Of a stretch of 9,761 nt of DNA, positions 1 through 7,616 are shown piece by piece. Origin of the DNA: Hyphomonadaceae bacterium (GTDB lineage Bacteria; Pseudomonadota; Alphaproteobacteria; Caulobacterales; Aquidulcibacteraceae); the NCBI GenBank assembly GCA_003526465.1, contig DPWD01000082.1, forward strand, positions 1-9,761, written 5' to 3'. The notes below the pieces were generated by a model. The model saw only the letters and a list, made by a program, of their open reading frames with translations. It was not told the DNA's origin and did no database searches. A program made the position numbers and the translations under genes. Within the stretch, counting starts at the first letter, position 1. Each line of letters starts with the position of its first letter.

Positions 1-2343
1 AAGCGCCGCCGCGTCGCCGGGCTTGACCACCATTCCGTTCACGCCGTCGCTGACCAACTCCAGGATGCCCGACACGTCGGTGGTGACGAGCGGCAGCTCC
101 ATCGCCATCGCTTCGGCCAAGACATTTGGGATGCCGTCGCGATCGCCGCTGGCGGTGATCCGGCACGGTAGCGCGAAGATGTCCGCTTCCGCGTAAATGC
201 CGCGCAGCGCGCGCTGCGGCGCGGGGGGCGACAACGCGACGATCTCTTCAAGCCCCTCGCGGGCGATCAGCGCGCGCATCGCCGCGCTGGCTTCTCCTTC
301 CTCGCCGACGATCCTGCAGCGAAACGCAACCCCACGTTGGCGCAGGATCGAGCAAGCTTCGATCAAATCGAGGAAGCCTTTCTTTTCCACAAACCTCCCC
401 ACCGAGAGCACTGTGGGCGGGCCGCCGCCATCGCGGACGCCGACGCGCGGGGAAAACAGCTCGGTGTCGAGGCCGTGATAGATGGTGTGCAAGCCGCCGC
501 ATTCGCAGCCTTTCTCCAGCAGGTGCGCCCTATTAGCCTCGGTGCATGTCACCGCGAAGCGTGCGCCGGCGAGCTTTCTTGGCAGCAGGTCGCCGGGATT
601 GTGCTTGGCTTCGTAAATGTCCTTGGCGTGCGCGGTGAAACTGTAGGGCACACCGCACAGCTCGCTGACGAACTGAGTAACCGTAGTCGCGCCGTGACAA
701 AAGTGGCCGTGCAGGTGTCGGGTTTGTCCGCGCTTTCTGATATGCGCCGCGATGTAAGCGGCTTGCAGGAATTCCTTGATGAACACCTTGCGCAACGCAC
801 CAGATTTGGCTTCCCCATATGCGCGGGTCATCGCGATCGCACGCGCCGCCGTTGCGAAAAAGGCGCGCGGGGCTTGCAACGCAAGGCTCGCGCAAGCGCT
901 GAAATAGGCCGGCAAGTTTTCGAACAGCCATCGCTCAAGCCGCACGCCTGAGATCGAGGTCATGGGCGGCAGATAGGTGATGGGTGCGCGAATCTCGCTG
1001 AGCGCCGCGGCCCCCAGCTCATCGCCTGGCTTGATCGCATAGATATCTATCGATGCGCCCATGCTCTCGAGGATGCGAATTTCATTCGAGATGAAACTCT
1101 CGGAGAGCCGCGGAAATCCCTTCAGGATATAGGCCGTTATCGGCGCGGGCGGATCGTTCCGCAGGCTCGCGCCCAGCAATGCGTCGAGGCGGGTGATGTC
1201 GCCGTCGAGTGAAAAGCGGGCTTCCACCGCGCTGCGTCCAGCCGCGCCGAGACGCGCCGCAAGCGCATCGTCGTCGAGGACACGCGCAAGCGCGCACGCC
1301 AGCGCCTCGGGATCGTCGGGCTCGACCAGCAACCCGGTTTCATTTTCGGTCACCACTTCGGGGACGCCAGAGACTCGAGTAGACACCACGGGGGTCCGCA
1401 CCGCCATGGCTTCCAGGATGACATTCGGGATGCCGTCGCGGTCGCCATCGTCAAGCACGCGGCAGGGCAACGCGAAAACGCGCGCGCGCCGCATCGCCGC
1501 AATCACCTCTTCATGCGGCACTTTTCCGCGGAGGCGTATGTGCGCTGCGAGCCCGGCTTCCTCGATCTCACGCCGCAACGCGCCCTCTTCAGGGCCATAA
1601 CCGACAATTTCGCAGACAAAAGCTCGCCCGGCGCGCGCCAGAATTCCGCAGGCGGCGACCAAAGTATCGAAACCTTTCTTCGCCCGCAGGCGCCCAACGC
1701 TCAGCACCAGAGGCGGAGACTGCGCCTCGACCTTCGCAGCGGTCAGCGCTCCGAGATCGACGCCGTGATAAGCGCGCATCACATTCGCGCGCGGCGCGAG
1801 CGTTCTTAGGAATTGCGCGTTGTGGCCGGTGCAGGTGACCGTGAAGCGCGCGAGCCTCAAGCGCCGCGCCAGGCGCCGGGGTTGTTCCAGATAGATGTCC
1901 TTGGCGTGCGCCGAGATTGAAAACGGCAGCCCCGCGAAAGCGGCGGCAACGCGCGCGATGGCGGCCGGACGATCGGCGAAATGGGCGTGCAGGTGACCAA
2001 CTTCGGCGCGGACCAGCTGCGCCGCGAACGCCACCGCCTGCGACACCGCGGGCCAATCGCGCGCTCCGAACTCCGCGGCCGCCGCGCGAACACCAGCGAC
2101 GATACGCTGCGTCCGCCGCCCCAGCACACAAACCCAATCCTTCATGCTGGCTTGCACAACGAGTTCGACAGGAGCGCGGACGCGCGCGACAGCGCCATTG
2201 ACAATGGTGTCCGACGCCTGCTCGAGGGCGAACACGCACAACGAGCGCCCCAGCGCTTCCAGGCCCAGAACTTCATTGAGGATGAAGGTTTCCGAGAGCT
2301 TCGGGAAGCGCTTGACCAGAATGGCGACAGGCCGCTCGCTCAT
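1..2343 (-). CDS. Tandem two-module GT4 glycosyltransferase (3' end beyond window)
   Basis: The minus-strand frame starting with ATG at 2343 has no stop codon down to base 1, giving 781 visible codons. I translated it in full. It contains two homologous GT-B (GT4-type) transferases. Module 1 (about residues 1-400) starts with a strand ending RFPKLSET, then HLHAH (117-121), AHAKDIY (145-151), YHGVD (192-196), SVGRL with R218/K223 (donor phosphate region), FALPC (290-294) and a D303-x7-E311 motif. Module 2 (from about 402) repeats these: GFPRLSES, HLHGH (543-547), AHAKDIY (571-577), YHGLD (622-626), R650/K655, FALPC (723-727) and D736-x7-E744. Some 50 more residues are expected off the left edge. 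No Met or Val lies near the junction to suggest a separate second start. The start overlaps the upstream stop as ATGA, so translation is probably coupled; no strong Shine-Dalgarno is visible. The motifs resemble WcaL-like exopolysaccharide transferases; sugars and acceptors cannot be read from sequence. No signal peptide or membrane segment is seen, so it is probably cytoplasmic. Confidence 0.88.
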   Translation of the reverse strand, partial: MSERPVAILVKRFPKLSETFILNEVLGLEALGRSLCVFALEQASDTIVNGAVARVRAPVELVVQASMKDWVCVLGRRTQRIVAGVRAAAAEFGARDWPAVSQAVAFAAQLVRAEVGHLHAHFADRPAAIARVAAAFAGLPFSISAHAKDIYLEQPRRLARRLRLARFTVTCTGHNAQFLRTLAPRANVMRAYHGVDLGALTAAKVEAQSPPLVLSVGRLRAKKGFDTLVAACGILARAGRAFVCEIVGYGPEEGALRREIEEAGLAAHIRLRGKVPHEEVIAAMRRARVFALPCRVLDDGDRDGIPNVILEAMAVRTPVVSTRVSGVPEVVTENETGLLVEPDDPEALACALARVLDDDALAARLGAAGRSAVEARFSLDGDITRLDALLGASLRNDPPAPITAYILKGFPRLSESFISNEIRILESMGASIDIYAIKPGDELGAAALSEIRAPITYLPPMTSISGVRLERWLFENLPAYFSACASLALQAPRAFFATAARAIAMTRAYGEAKSGALRKVFIKEFLQAAYIAAHIRKRGQTRHLHGHFCHGATTVTQFVSELCGVPYSFTAHAKDIYEAKHNPGDLLPRKLAGARFAVTCTEANRAHLLEKGCECGGLHTIYHGLDTELFSPRVGVRDGGGPPTVLSVGRFVEKKGFLDLIEACSILRQRGVAFRCRIVGEEGEASAAMRALIAREGLEEIVALSPPAPQRALRGIYAEADIFALPCRITASGDRDGIPNVLAEAMAMELPLVTTDVSGILELVSDGVNGMVVKPGDAAAL

Positions 2344-3578
2344 AGCGCCGCCGCGACTCTGCCCCGCCGATCTTGCGTGCTCCGTTGCAATCGGGGCCGC
2401 AGCGGCGCCTGGCGGCATACAACGTCCGCAATACGGTCGAGGCCCTCGAACGGGAGCGCATGGCGGGCGCGAACCTGGGCGGCGCCGTTCATGGTAAGGC
2501 GCATCGCGCCAGCGATAAGCGCGGCGGGCGTCATTTCGCTGTCGAGCATGCACGCCAGGTAGCCGCGATCGGCCATGCGGAGAGCCCGTATCGCCTGTTC
2601 CTTTACCGGGCGGCTGCGCGGCACGATCAGCGCCGGTTTCCTAAGCGAAAGCACCTCGCACACGGTGTTGTAACCGCCCATCGAGACCACCGCGTCCGCC
2701 CCCGCCATGCAACTCGACATGTCGTCGGTGAAATCGTCAAAGCGAACATGAGGCAAGGTCGCAGCGGACGCGCGCGCGCGCTCGCGGTCGCCTGCTCCCA
2801 TTTCAGGCCCGCTGATGATCCAGCTGTAAAACGGAGCACGCCCGGCGCGCGCGCTCAGACCCTCAATGAACGCCTCGATCAGCGGCGCTCCGTCGCCACC
2901 GCCGCCGGCATGCACGAGCACCAGGGGCAGCCCGTCGAGGTCGAAGGTTGCGCGAACCTCTTCTCGCGTTTTCCGACCGGCCTGGCGGTGCAGATAGCCG
3001 ACGTGCTCGGTGATTTCGCGCGTCGCGGCTGGAAACGCATATTCCTGGGCGACATCGAACACGCTCGGAGATCCGGCGACGAGCACGCCATCATAGTGCT
3101 TGGCAATGGCGCCGTGATAATCGTGCTTGTCCCAAATCCGCTGTGTCACCTCGGGATCGTCGAGGATATCGCGAAGGATCAGGTAGACCTCGGGCCGGCA
3201 TTCTTGACCCGCGAGCAGATCGAGCGCCGCCTCCAGTTCGCCGTCGACGCCAAGCGGTTTCTTGTCGATCAGCACCACATCCGGCGCAAACTCGATCGCC
3301 GCGCTCACAATCAGGCTCGAGCGGAGCCGCAGCGCCGCCGCGTAATCGAGATTGAGGTATTTGACCCCGTAGACCCCCTCTGTGTCGCGCGCCAGGCATG
3401 GGAGTTTCACATAGTCGATGCGCGGGGGCATGCGGAAGGCGTGCAACATCGGCGACCCGGAGAGGATCAACACCGACACATTGGGGTCAGCCTCGGTCAA
3501 CGCCTGCGAGATGGCGAGCATGCGGCGGATGTTGCCCAGCCCGAACGTGTCGTGAGAATAGACCAACACTCGCGTCAT
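2340..3578 (-). CDS. MurG/GT-B-like glycosyltransferase (COG4671-like)
   Basis: A 412-residue protein resembling the predicted glycosyltransferases of COG4671, distant relatives of MurG. The N-terminal Rossmann-like half opens with VYSHDTFGLGNIRR (residues 6-19), the glycine loop after the first strand, and has VLIDKKPLG (102-110). The second half begins around LVHAGGGGDG (221-230). The donor-binding region from 293 to about 325 contains SMGGYNTVCEVLS and ends in a basic PRSRPVKEQ stretch, as in GT28-type enzymes. An ATG eight codons further upstream (3602) is open, but the ATG at 3578 is preferred. It has GAGG five bases ahead of it, and the protein then begins with the typical MTRVLVYSHD. 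Its stop overlaps the start of the double GT4 gene by 4 nt (ATGA), and the dehydrogenase gene lies 103 nt upstream, so all three are probably one transcription unit. It probably adds one sugar to a lipid-linked or nascent polysaccharide; the substrate is unknown. Confidence 0.85.
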   Translation of the reverse strand: MTRVLVYSHDTFGLGNIRRMLAISQALTEADPNVSVLILSGSPMLHAFRMPPRIDYVKLPCLARDTEGVYGVKYLNLDYAAALRLRSSLIVSAAIEFAPDVVLIDKKPLGVDGELEAALDLLAGQECRPEVYLILRDILDDPEVTQRIWDKHDYHGAIAKHYDGVLVAGSPSVFDVAQEYAFPAATREITEHVGYLHRQAGRKTREEVRATFDLDGLPLVLVHAGGGGDGAPLIEAFIEGLSARAGRAPFYSWIISGPEMGAGDRERARASAATLPHVRFDDFTDDMSSCMAGADAVVSMGGYNTVCEVLSLRKPALIVPRSRPVKEQAIRALRMADRGYLACMLDSEMTPAALIAGAMRLTMNGAAQVRARHALPFEGLDRIADVVCRQAPLRPRLQRSTQDRRGRVAAAL

Positions 3579-3681
3579 GCGCGCCTCGAAAATAACAGAC
3601 ATGTGACAGGAGTATTACGGCTGACGGGGAGGATTATTCCCGCATCCGCAAAATTACACCGTTGTGATCTGCGGCGCGTTG

Positions 3682-5031
3682 TTATGCTGGAATAATTTTC
3701 TCCGACACGACGCCGGCGCGGGCGCAGGCGTTTCGCGTGTCGACTATCAAGCGCGCGCACTCAACCAGCGCCGCATAATCAACGCGGTCGTGATCGGTGG
3801 CGATCAAGGCCGCATCGTAGCTCTCAATTTGCGCCGGCGCCCACTCGATCGATGCGCGTCCGGCCAGGGTTGGATGCTCACGCGTCGGTGGGATGATTGC
3901 GACATAGGGGTCGTAGAAATCGGCGCTCGCTCCGCGCGCCTCGATCAGTTCGATCAGGCGCAGCGCCGGGCTTTCGCGGGTATCGTCGACGTTCTTCTTG
4001 TAAGCCATGCCCATCATCAAGATGCGCGCGCCGTTGAGGCCTTTCTTGAACCGCATGTCGAGCGCTTTCGCGAGCGCCTCCACCACGCGCTCGGGCATCG
4101 CCGAATTGATTTGCCCGGCGAGCTCGATGAAGCGCGTGTGCACGTTGAATTCGCGCGCTTTCCAGGTGAGGTAAAACGGGTCGATGGGGATGCAATGCCC
4201 ACCCAGACCGGGCCCCGGGTAGAACGGCATGAACCCGAACGGCTTGGTTTTAGCCGCGTCGATGACTTCCCAGATATCGATGCCCATCGCGCCGTAAACG
4301 CCCTTCAATTCGTTCACCAGCGCGATATTGACCGAGCGAAAGATGTTCTCGGTGATCTTCACCGCTTCGGCGACCGCGGCGCTGGACACCGGCACAACCT
4401 TGGGAGCGAAACTCTCGTAAAGCGCCACCGCGATCGCGCCGCTCTGGGGATCGTCGGCGCCGACAACTTTCGGGATCCGCGAGGTCGAGAAGTCGAGATT
4501 TCCAGGGTCCTCGCGTTCCGGGGAATAAGCCAACCAGAAATCGCGCCCGCACGTGAGGCCGCTTTGTTCCAGCATCGGCAACACCACCTCTCGGGTTGTG
4601 CCTGGATAGGTGGTGCTTTCCAGCACGACGATCTGCCCGCGGCGAAGCCGCTTGGCGATGGCGCTGGCGGTCGCTTCTACAAAGCTAAGGTCAGGTTCTT
4701 GGTGGCTTGTCAGCGGGGTCGGCACGCAAATCAAGAGCGCGTCCGGCTCAGCCAGCCGATCAAGTTCGGCTGTCGCGGAGAAAACGCCGTCGGCGACCAG
4801 CCCGGCCACTCGGGCCTCGCCGATATGCTTCAAATAGCTGGCGCCCGCATTGAGCGTCCGCGCCTTTTCAGGATCGACGTCGAAGCCCAAGACCTTTGCG
4901 CCTGCCTCGGCGAAAGCCAGCGAAAGGGGTAACCCAACATAGCCCAGGCCGATAACACCGATCAGCGCCGTGTTGGAGCGCAGCTTTTCAACGAGCGCGC
5001 GCGCGCCGGCATCGAGACTTGAATCAAACAA
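3682..5031 (-). CDS. Nucleotide-sugar dehydrogenase, UDP-GlcNAc 6-dehydrogenase type
   Basis: A 449-residue, full-length member of the UDP-glucose/GDP-mannose dehydrogenase family. Features in order: NAD-binding GLGYVG (28-33) with an acidic FDVD end of strand 2 (50-53); CVPTPL (102-107); ESTTYPGTT (138-146); YSPERE (169-174); central-domain AVKITEN (223-229); YPGPGLGGHC (271-280), whose Cys280 is the expected catalytic thiol; IPIDP (281-285); and the C-terminal AYKKNVDDTRES block (343-354). This motif set matches the WbpA/TviB branch, which oxidises C6 of UDP-GlcNAc (or UDP-GalNAc) to the uronic acid with two NAD+; the exact epimer is inferred. The start is TTG, because no ATG lies before the essential GLGYVG motif. 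GGAG lies eight bases upstream, which supports it. It heads the minus-strand cluster and would supply an activated N-acetylhexosaminuronic acid to the downstream transferases. Confidence 0.92.
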   Translation of the reverse strand: MFDSSLDAGARALVEKLRSNTALIGVIGLGYVGLPLSLAFAEAGAKVLGFDVDPEKARTLNAGASYLKHIGEARVAGLVADGVFSATAELDRLAEPDALLICVPTPLTSHQEPDLSFVEATASAIAKRLRRGQIVVLESTTYPGTTREVVLPMLEQSGLTCGRDFWLAYSPEREDPGNLDFSTSRIPKVVGADDPQSGAIAVALYESFAPKVVPVSSAAVAEAVKITENIFRSVNIALVNELKGVYGAMGIDIWEVIDAAKTKPFGFMPFYPGPGLGGHCIPIDPFYLTWKAREFNVHTRFIELAGQINSAMPERVVEALAKALDMRFKKGLNGARILMMGMAYKKNVDDTRESPALRLIELIEARGASADFYDPYVAIIPPTREHPTLAGRASIEWAPAQIESYDAALIATDHDRVDYAALVECARLIVDTRNACARAGVVSEKIIPA

Positions 5032-5259
5032 GATTTTCGCTCCACGGCACGTCGCACCGGCGGTTCGCCAAGGCTAACTACGAGCCAGGCGCGAAAATAT
5101 TCCCCGCTTCGCCGATGCGACGCCCGACGCTGTCCTGTCCGAGGCGATCGAGGCGGCGGCCTCAGCGCTGTGAATCCAGCGATTTGGCAAAAAACAGCGA
5201 CCTGCGCTCGAACTGCGCACAATGACGGCCACTCCGGCGCCGCGAAACATTTGATTTTG

Positions 5260-5335
<76 letters not shown>

Positions 5336-5353
5336 AAGGCAACTTGCCCCGGC

Positions 5354-5361
5354 GACTTAGC
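5354..5361 (-). promoter_or_regulatory. Candidate -10 element for tRNA-Lys
   Basis: On the minus strand, GCTAAGTC lies 18 nt before the first tRNA base. It fits the alphaproteobacterial/Caulobacter housekeeping -10 consensus GCTAnAwC at six of the seven defined positions. No good TTG-type -35 was found at the expected distance, so this is a placement guess supported by position and the GCTA core. Confidence 0.35.
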
Positions 5362-5436
5362 GTCGCGCGCCAGCAGATAGGGTGATTGGGCGGCGGCGTC
5401 CAGCCTCCCTTCGAGATCGACCCCCGCGACACTTGC

Positions 5437-5463
5437 TTGCTCTTGGCGGCCCTTTCCGCTATC
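5437..5463 (+). promoter_or_regulatory. Candidate housekeeping promoter for rpmE
   Basis: TTGCTC (5437-5442) is followed after 15 nt by GCTATC (5458-5463). The -10 has the GCTA core of alphaproteobacterial sigma-70-type promoters, and the box lies about 60 nt before the rpmE ATG. The -35 match is only the TTG triplet, so confidence is low. Confidence 0.3.
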
Positions 5464-5523
5464 AGCCCCGCTTCCCGTTTCCCGGGCAGCCGGATTTGCC
5501 CAGATTTACTTAGGATTCAGGCC

Positions 5524-5757
5524 ATGAAAGCCGAAGGCCATCCCGATTATCACTTCATCACCGTGCAGATGACCGACGGGAGCACGTTCCGCACCCGCTC
5601 GACCTATGGCGAGGAAGGCGCGACGCTGGCGCTCGAAATCGACCCCAAGGTGCACCCGGCCTGGACCGGGGGCAACCAGACCCTGCTCGACCGCGGCGGG
5701 CGCGTTTCGCGCTTCAACGACAAGTTCGGCGGCTTCATGAAGAAGAAGGAAGGCTGA
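5524..5757 (+). CDS. rpmE: 50S ribosomal protein L31 (cysteine-free form)
   Basis: The 77-residue protein is the bacterial L31 component of the large ribosomal subunit. Recognisable blocks are [15 protein letters not shown] near the N-terminus, the TRSTYGEEG segment, HPAWTGGNQ in the middle, and [16 protein letters not shown] before a lysine-rich end. There is no cysteine anywhere, so it lacks the CxxC zinc ligands of the Zn-binding L31 form; this is the usual alphaproteobacterial type. The start follows AGGA (5512-5515) eight bases upstream. A longer in-frame ATG at 5386 would add a non-L31 extension and is not favoured. The gene converges on rcdA with only 4 nt between stop codons and is divergent from tRNA-Lys. 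Confidence 0.95.
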   Translation: MKAEGHPDYHFITVQMTDGSTFRTRSTYGEEGATLALEIDPKVHPAWTGGNQTLLDRGGRVSRFNDKFGGFMKKKEG

Positions 5758-5761
5758 GGGC

Positions 5762-6286
5762 TTAGCGTCCGAACGCCGCGTTTAGCTTCGCCATTTGATC
5801 CGACACGCCATTGCCGGCGGTCGCTTCGCCGCCTTCGCTGTACATCGTCTCGTCCAAGCGCCGCACACGTTCGTAGATGGCGGTTCCGCGCGCAATCAGC
5901 GCCTTGAGCGCCTCTGGCAGTTCCTGCGAACCGGCAAACCCTGGCGAAGCCTTGGGCTCTCGCGAAATCAGCCGGTACTTTGCGCTCGCGGCTTCGGCGA
6001 AGGCGATTTCCCCGTCGCGCACCGCCCGCTGCACCAAGAGCCAGGACGCCACCTGCATCAGCTGGGTGGTCAGGCGCATGCTCTCCCCGGCATAGGCAAG
6101 TGCGGCCGCACGCGAGAGCCGCTTGGATGCTGCCCGGCCGGGCCCGTCGAGGTAGGCCGCACTCTCCTCGACCAAGCCCATGCCCTCGCGGAACGTGCGC
6201 TCGAACACCTCGGATTTGGCGAAATCCATGGCGCGGCGCACGGTGAAACCGGCGTCAATTGGCGAAGTTTGGCTCTTATCGGTCAT
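5762..6286 (-). CDS. rcdA: RcdA-like regulator of CtrA degradation (DUF1465)
   Basis: This 174-residue helical protein matches the DUF1465 family, whose studied member is Caulobacter RcdA. RcdA is a ClpXP adaptor that, with CpdR and PopA, promotes timed destruction of the master regulator CtrA. The recognisable core is FREGMGLVEESAAYLDG (32-48), then a helix with LAYAGESMRLTTQLMQ (63-78) and SWLLVQRAV (81-89). The C-terminal tail (about 150-174) is Gly/Ser-rich and probably disordered, as in known RcdA. GAGG lies just upstream of the ATG. The DUF1192 gene ends 42 nt upstream on the same strand, so the two are probably co-transcribed, with the DUF1192 gene first. Recognition rests on remembered family sequence; the adaptor role here is inferred from the family. 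Confidence 0.87.
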   Translation of the reverse strand: MTDKSQTSPIDAGFTVRRAMDFAKSEVFERTFREGMGLVEESAAYLDGPGRAASKRLSRAAALAYAGESMRLTTQLMQVASWLLVQRAVRDGEIAFAEAASAKYRLISREPKASPGFAGSQELPEALKALIARGTAIYERVRRLDETMYSEGGEATAGNGVSDQMAKLNAAFGR

Positions 6287-6328
6287 CGGCCCTCAAGGCT
6301 CGCAAGCGCTGGGCCGCATCCACAGCAC

Positions 6329-6529
6329 TCAAGACGGACGCGCGCCGAAGACGGAATCGGCGGCGGCGCGCTGGGCGCGCTTGGAGGCTATCGCCCGCTC
6401 GCACAGCGCGATTTCCGCGTGCAGGCGTTCGATGCGATCCTCCAGATCCCCGATCGAGGCGCTCTCGAGCTGGGCCTCGAGCGAGCCCGCCTTCTTGACC
6501 GGCGGCGCAAAGGGATCGTCATCGAGCAT
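6329..6529 (-). CDS. DUF1192-family small coiled-coil protein
   Basis: A 66-residue protein beginning MLDDDPFAPPVKK, a short acidic/proline head. It is followed by a charged helical stretch (about residues 16-58) containing SIGDLEDRIERLHAEI and a tail with SKRAQRAAADSVFG. This layout (acidic head, DLEERI-like helix, Lys/Arg-Ala tail) is that of DUF1192, a small alphaproteobacterial family of unknown function. A strong GGAGG lies about ten bases before the ATG. The gene is upstream of rcdA with a 42-nt gap, and its start faces the quinone oxidoreductase gene divergently. The heptad-like pattern suggests self-association or a partner-binding helix. No catalytic motif, membrane segment or signal peptide is present. 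Confidence 0.82.
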   Translation of the reverse strand: MLDDDPFAPPVKKAGSLEAQLESASIGDLEDRIERLHAEIALCERAIASKRAQRAAADSVFGARPS

Positions 6530-6606
6530 CGGGCCTTTCCTCCTGCTTGCAGCTTAGCGCAGAATGACCCAGGTTTTAAGCGCCGGGACCGGGAGAAAGA
6601 GCGAAC

Positions 6607-7566
6607 ATGCGCAAAATTATCCATGGCCCCGACCAACCGCTCTCGCTGGCGGTGGTGGCGAGACCCGAGCCTGGGCATGGCGAAATCCTGATCAAGGTAG
6701 CCGCCGCGGGTGTTAACCGGCCTGACCTCATGCAACGCGCTGGCCTCTACCCGCCCCCGCCAGGCGCGCCGGAAACGCTGGGGCTTGAAGTGGCGGGAAC
6801 AATCGAAGGCGTGGGCGCCGGGGTGTCCCGCTGGCGCGAGGGCGACGAAGTGTGTGCGCTGCTGACCGGGGGCGGTTACGCCACCTACGCCATTGCCCAG
6901 GAAGGATCGGCGCTGCCCATCCCCAAAGGGCTTTCGCTTACAGAAGCCGCGGCTTTGCCCGAGACCGTGTTCACGGTGTGGGCGAACGTGTTCGAGGCCG
7001 GCGCGCTGAAGCCGAAAGAGACCCTGCTCATGCACGGCGGCGCTTCCGGCATCGGCACGATGGCGATCCAGATGGCCAAGGCCCATGGCGCGCGCGTTTT
7101 CGCCACCGCTGGCGCCGACGACAAATGCAGACTCTGCGAAAAGCTCGGGGCCGAGCGCGGCATCAATTACCGGAGCGAGGACTTCGAGAACGTGCTGCGC
7201 GACGCAGGCGGCGGCGATGTCGTGCTCGACATGGTGGGCGGACCCTATGTGCAGAAGAACCTCGATCTGCTGCGCGACAATGGCCGCTGCGTGATGATCG
7301 CGTTCCTGCAAGGGCCGCAGGCGCAACTCAACCTTATGCGCATGATGCTGAAGCGGCTGACGCTGACCGGCTCAACGTTGCGCTCGCGCTCCGCGGCGGA
7401 AAAAGCGCGGCTGGCGCGCGAGGTGGAGCGCGTGGTGTGGCCCTGGATCGAGGCGGGCAAGGTTAAGCCCGTGATCGATTCGACCTTCCCGCTGGCCGAC
7501 GCCGAAGCCGCCCATGCGCGGCTGCAATCGGGAGAGCATGCCGGGAAGATAGTCCTGATCGCCTGA
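6607..7566 (+). CDS. NAD(P)H:quinone oxidoreductase, PIG3-like zinc-independent MDR
   Basis: A 319-residue medium-chain reductase of the quinone oxidoreductase (PIG3/QOR) type, predicted to reduce quinones or other reactive carbonyl compounds with NADPH in the cytoplasm. The N-terminal GroES-like domain carries AAAGVNRPDLMQRAGLYPPP (32-51) and LGLEVAGTI (58-66), typical of the PIG3 branch. The Rossmann domain follows, with HGGASGIG (143-150) binding the cofactor phosphates. The C-terminal part ends in GEHAGKIVLIA. The cysteine and histidine ligands of zinc alcohol dehydrogenases are absent, as expected for this branch. The length is normal. The start has GGAG eleven bases upstream. It is transcribed away from the DUF1192/rcdA pair; the 77 nt between the starts must hold both promoters or share regulation. 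Confidence 0.9.
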   Translation: MRKIIHGPDQPLSLAVVARPEPGHGEILIKVAAAGVNRPDLMQRAGLYPPPPGAPETLGLEVAGTIEGVGAGVSRWREGDEVCALLTGGGYATYAIAQEGSALPIPKGLSLTEAAALPETVFTVWANVFEAGALKPKETLLMHGGASGIGTMAIQMAKAHGARVFATAGADDKCRLCEKLGAERGINYRSEDFENVLRDAGGGDVVLDMVGGPYVQKNLDLLRDNGRCVMIAFLQGPQAQLNLMRMMLKRLTLTGSTLRSRSAAEKARLAREVERVVWPWIEAGKVKPVIDSTFPLADAEAAHARLQSGEHAGKIVLIA

Positions 7567-7616
7567 CCTCTGTGGCGTGCAACGGGCGCACGGATTCCCC
7601 TTTTGGGAGGGCTCGA

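Noticed and set aside
3579..3602. Upstream ATG for the COG4671-like transferase
   Set aside because: It has no Shine-Dalgarno. The ATG at 3578 has GAGG five bases upstream and gives the typical N-terminus.
3612..3645. Possible hairpin CGGGGA...TTCCCG between the dehydrogenase and transferase genes
   Set aside because: It has a short stem, a mismatch when read on the minus (transcribed) strand, and no T-run, so it is not a convincing terminator.
2373..3695. 440-codon plus-strand ORF
   Set aside because: It lies opposite the clear glycosyltransferase gene. Its translation is Arg/His-rich with no recognisable motif, and such mirror ORFs are expected in GC-rich DNA.
3664..4932. 422-codon plus-strand ORF
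   Set aside because: It is antisense to the full-length nucleotide-sugar dehydrogenase, whose motifs are all intact. No family features are seen in the plus-strand translation.
5189..5208. Possible terminator downstream of tRNA-Lys (minus strand, T6 after a small hairpin)
   Set aside because: The stem AGCG/CGCT is only 4 bp, too weak to call.
5386..5523. N-terminal extension of rpmE to an upstream ATG
   Set aside because: It would add 46 residues unlike L31. The 5524 start gives the normal length and has AGGA at good spacing.
5795..6691. 298-codon plus-strand ORF across rcdA and DUF1192
   Set aside because: It overlaps two recognised minus-strand families and the oxidoreductase start, and has no recognisable domain.
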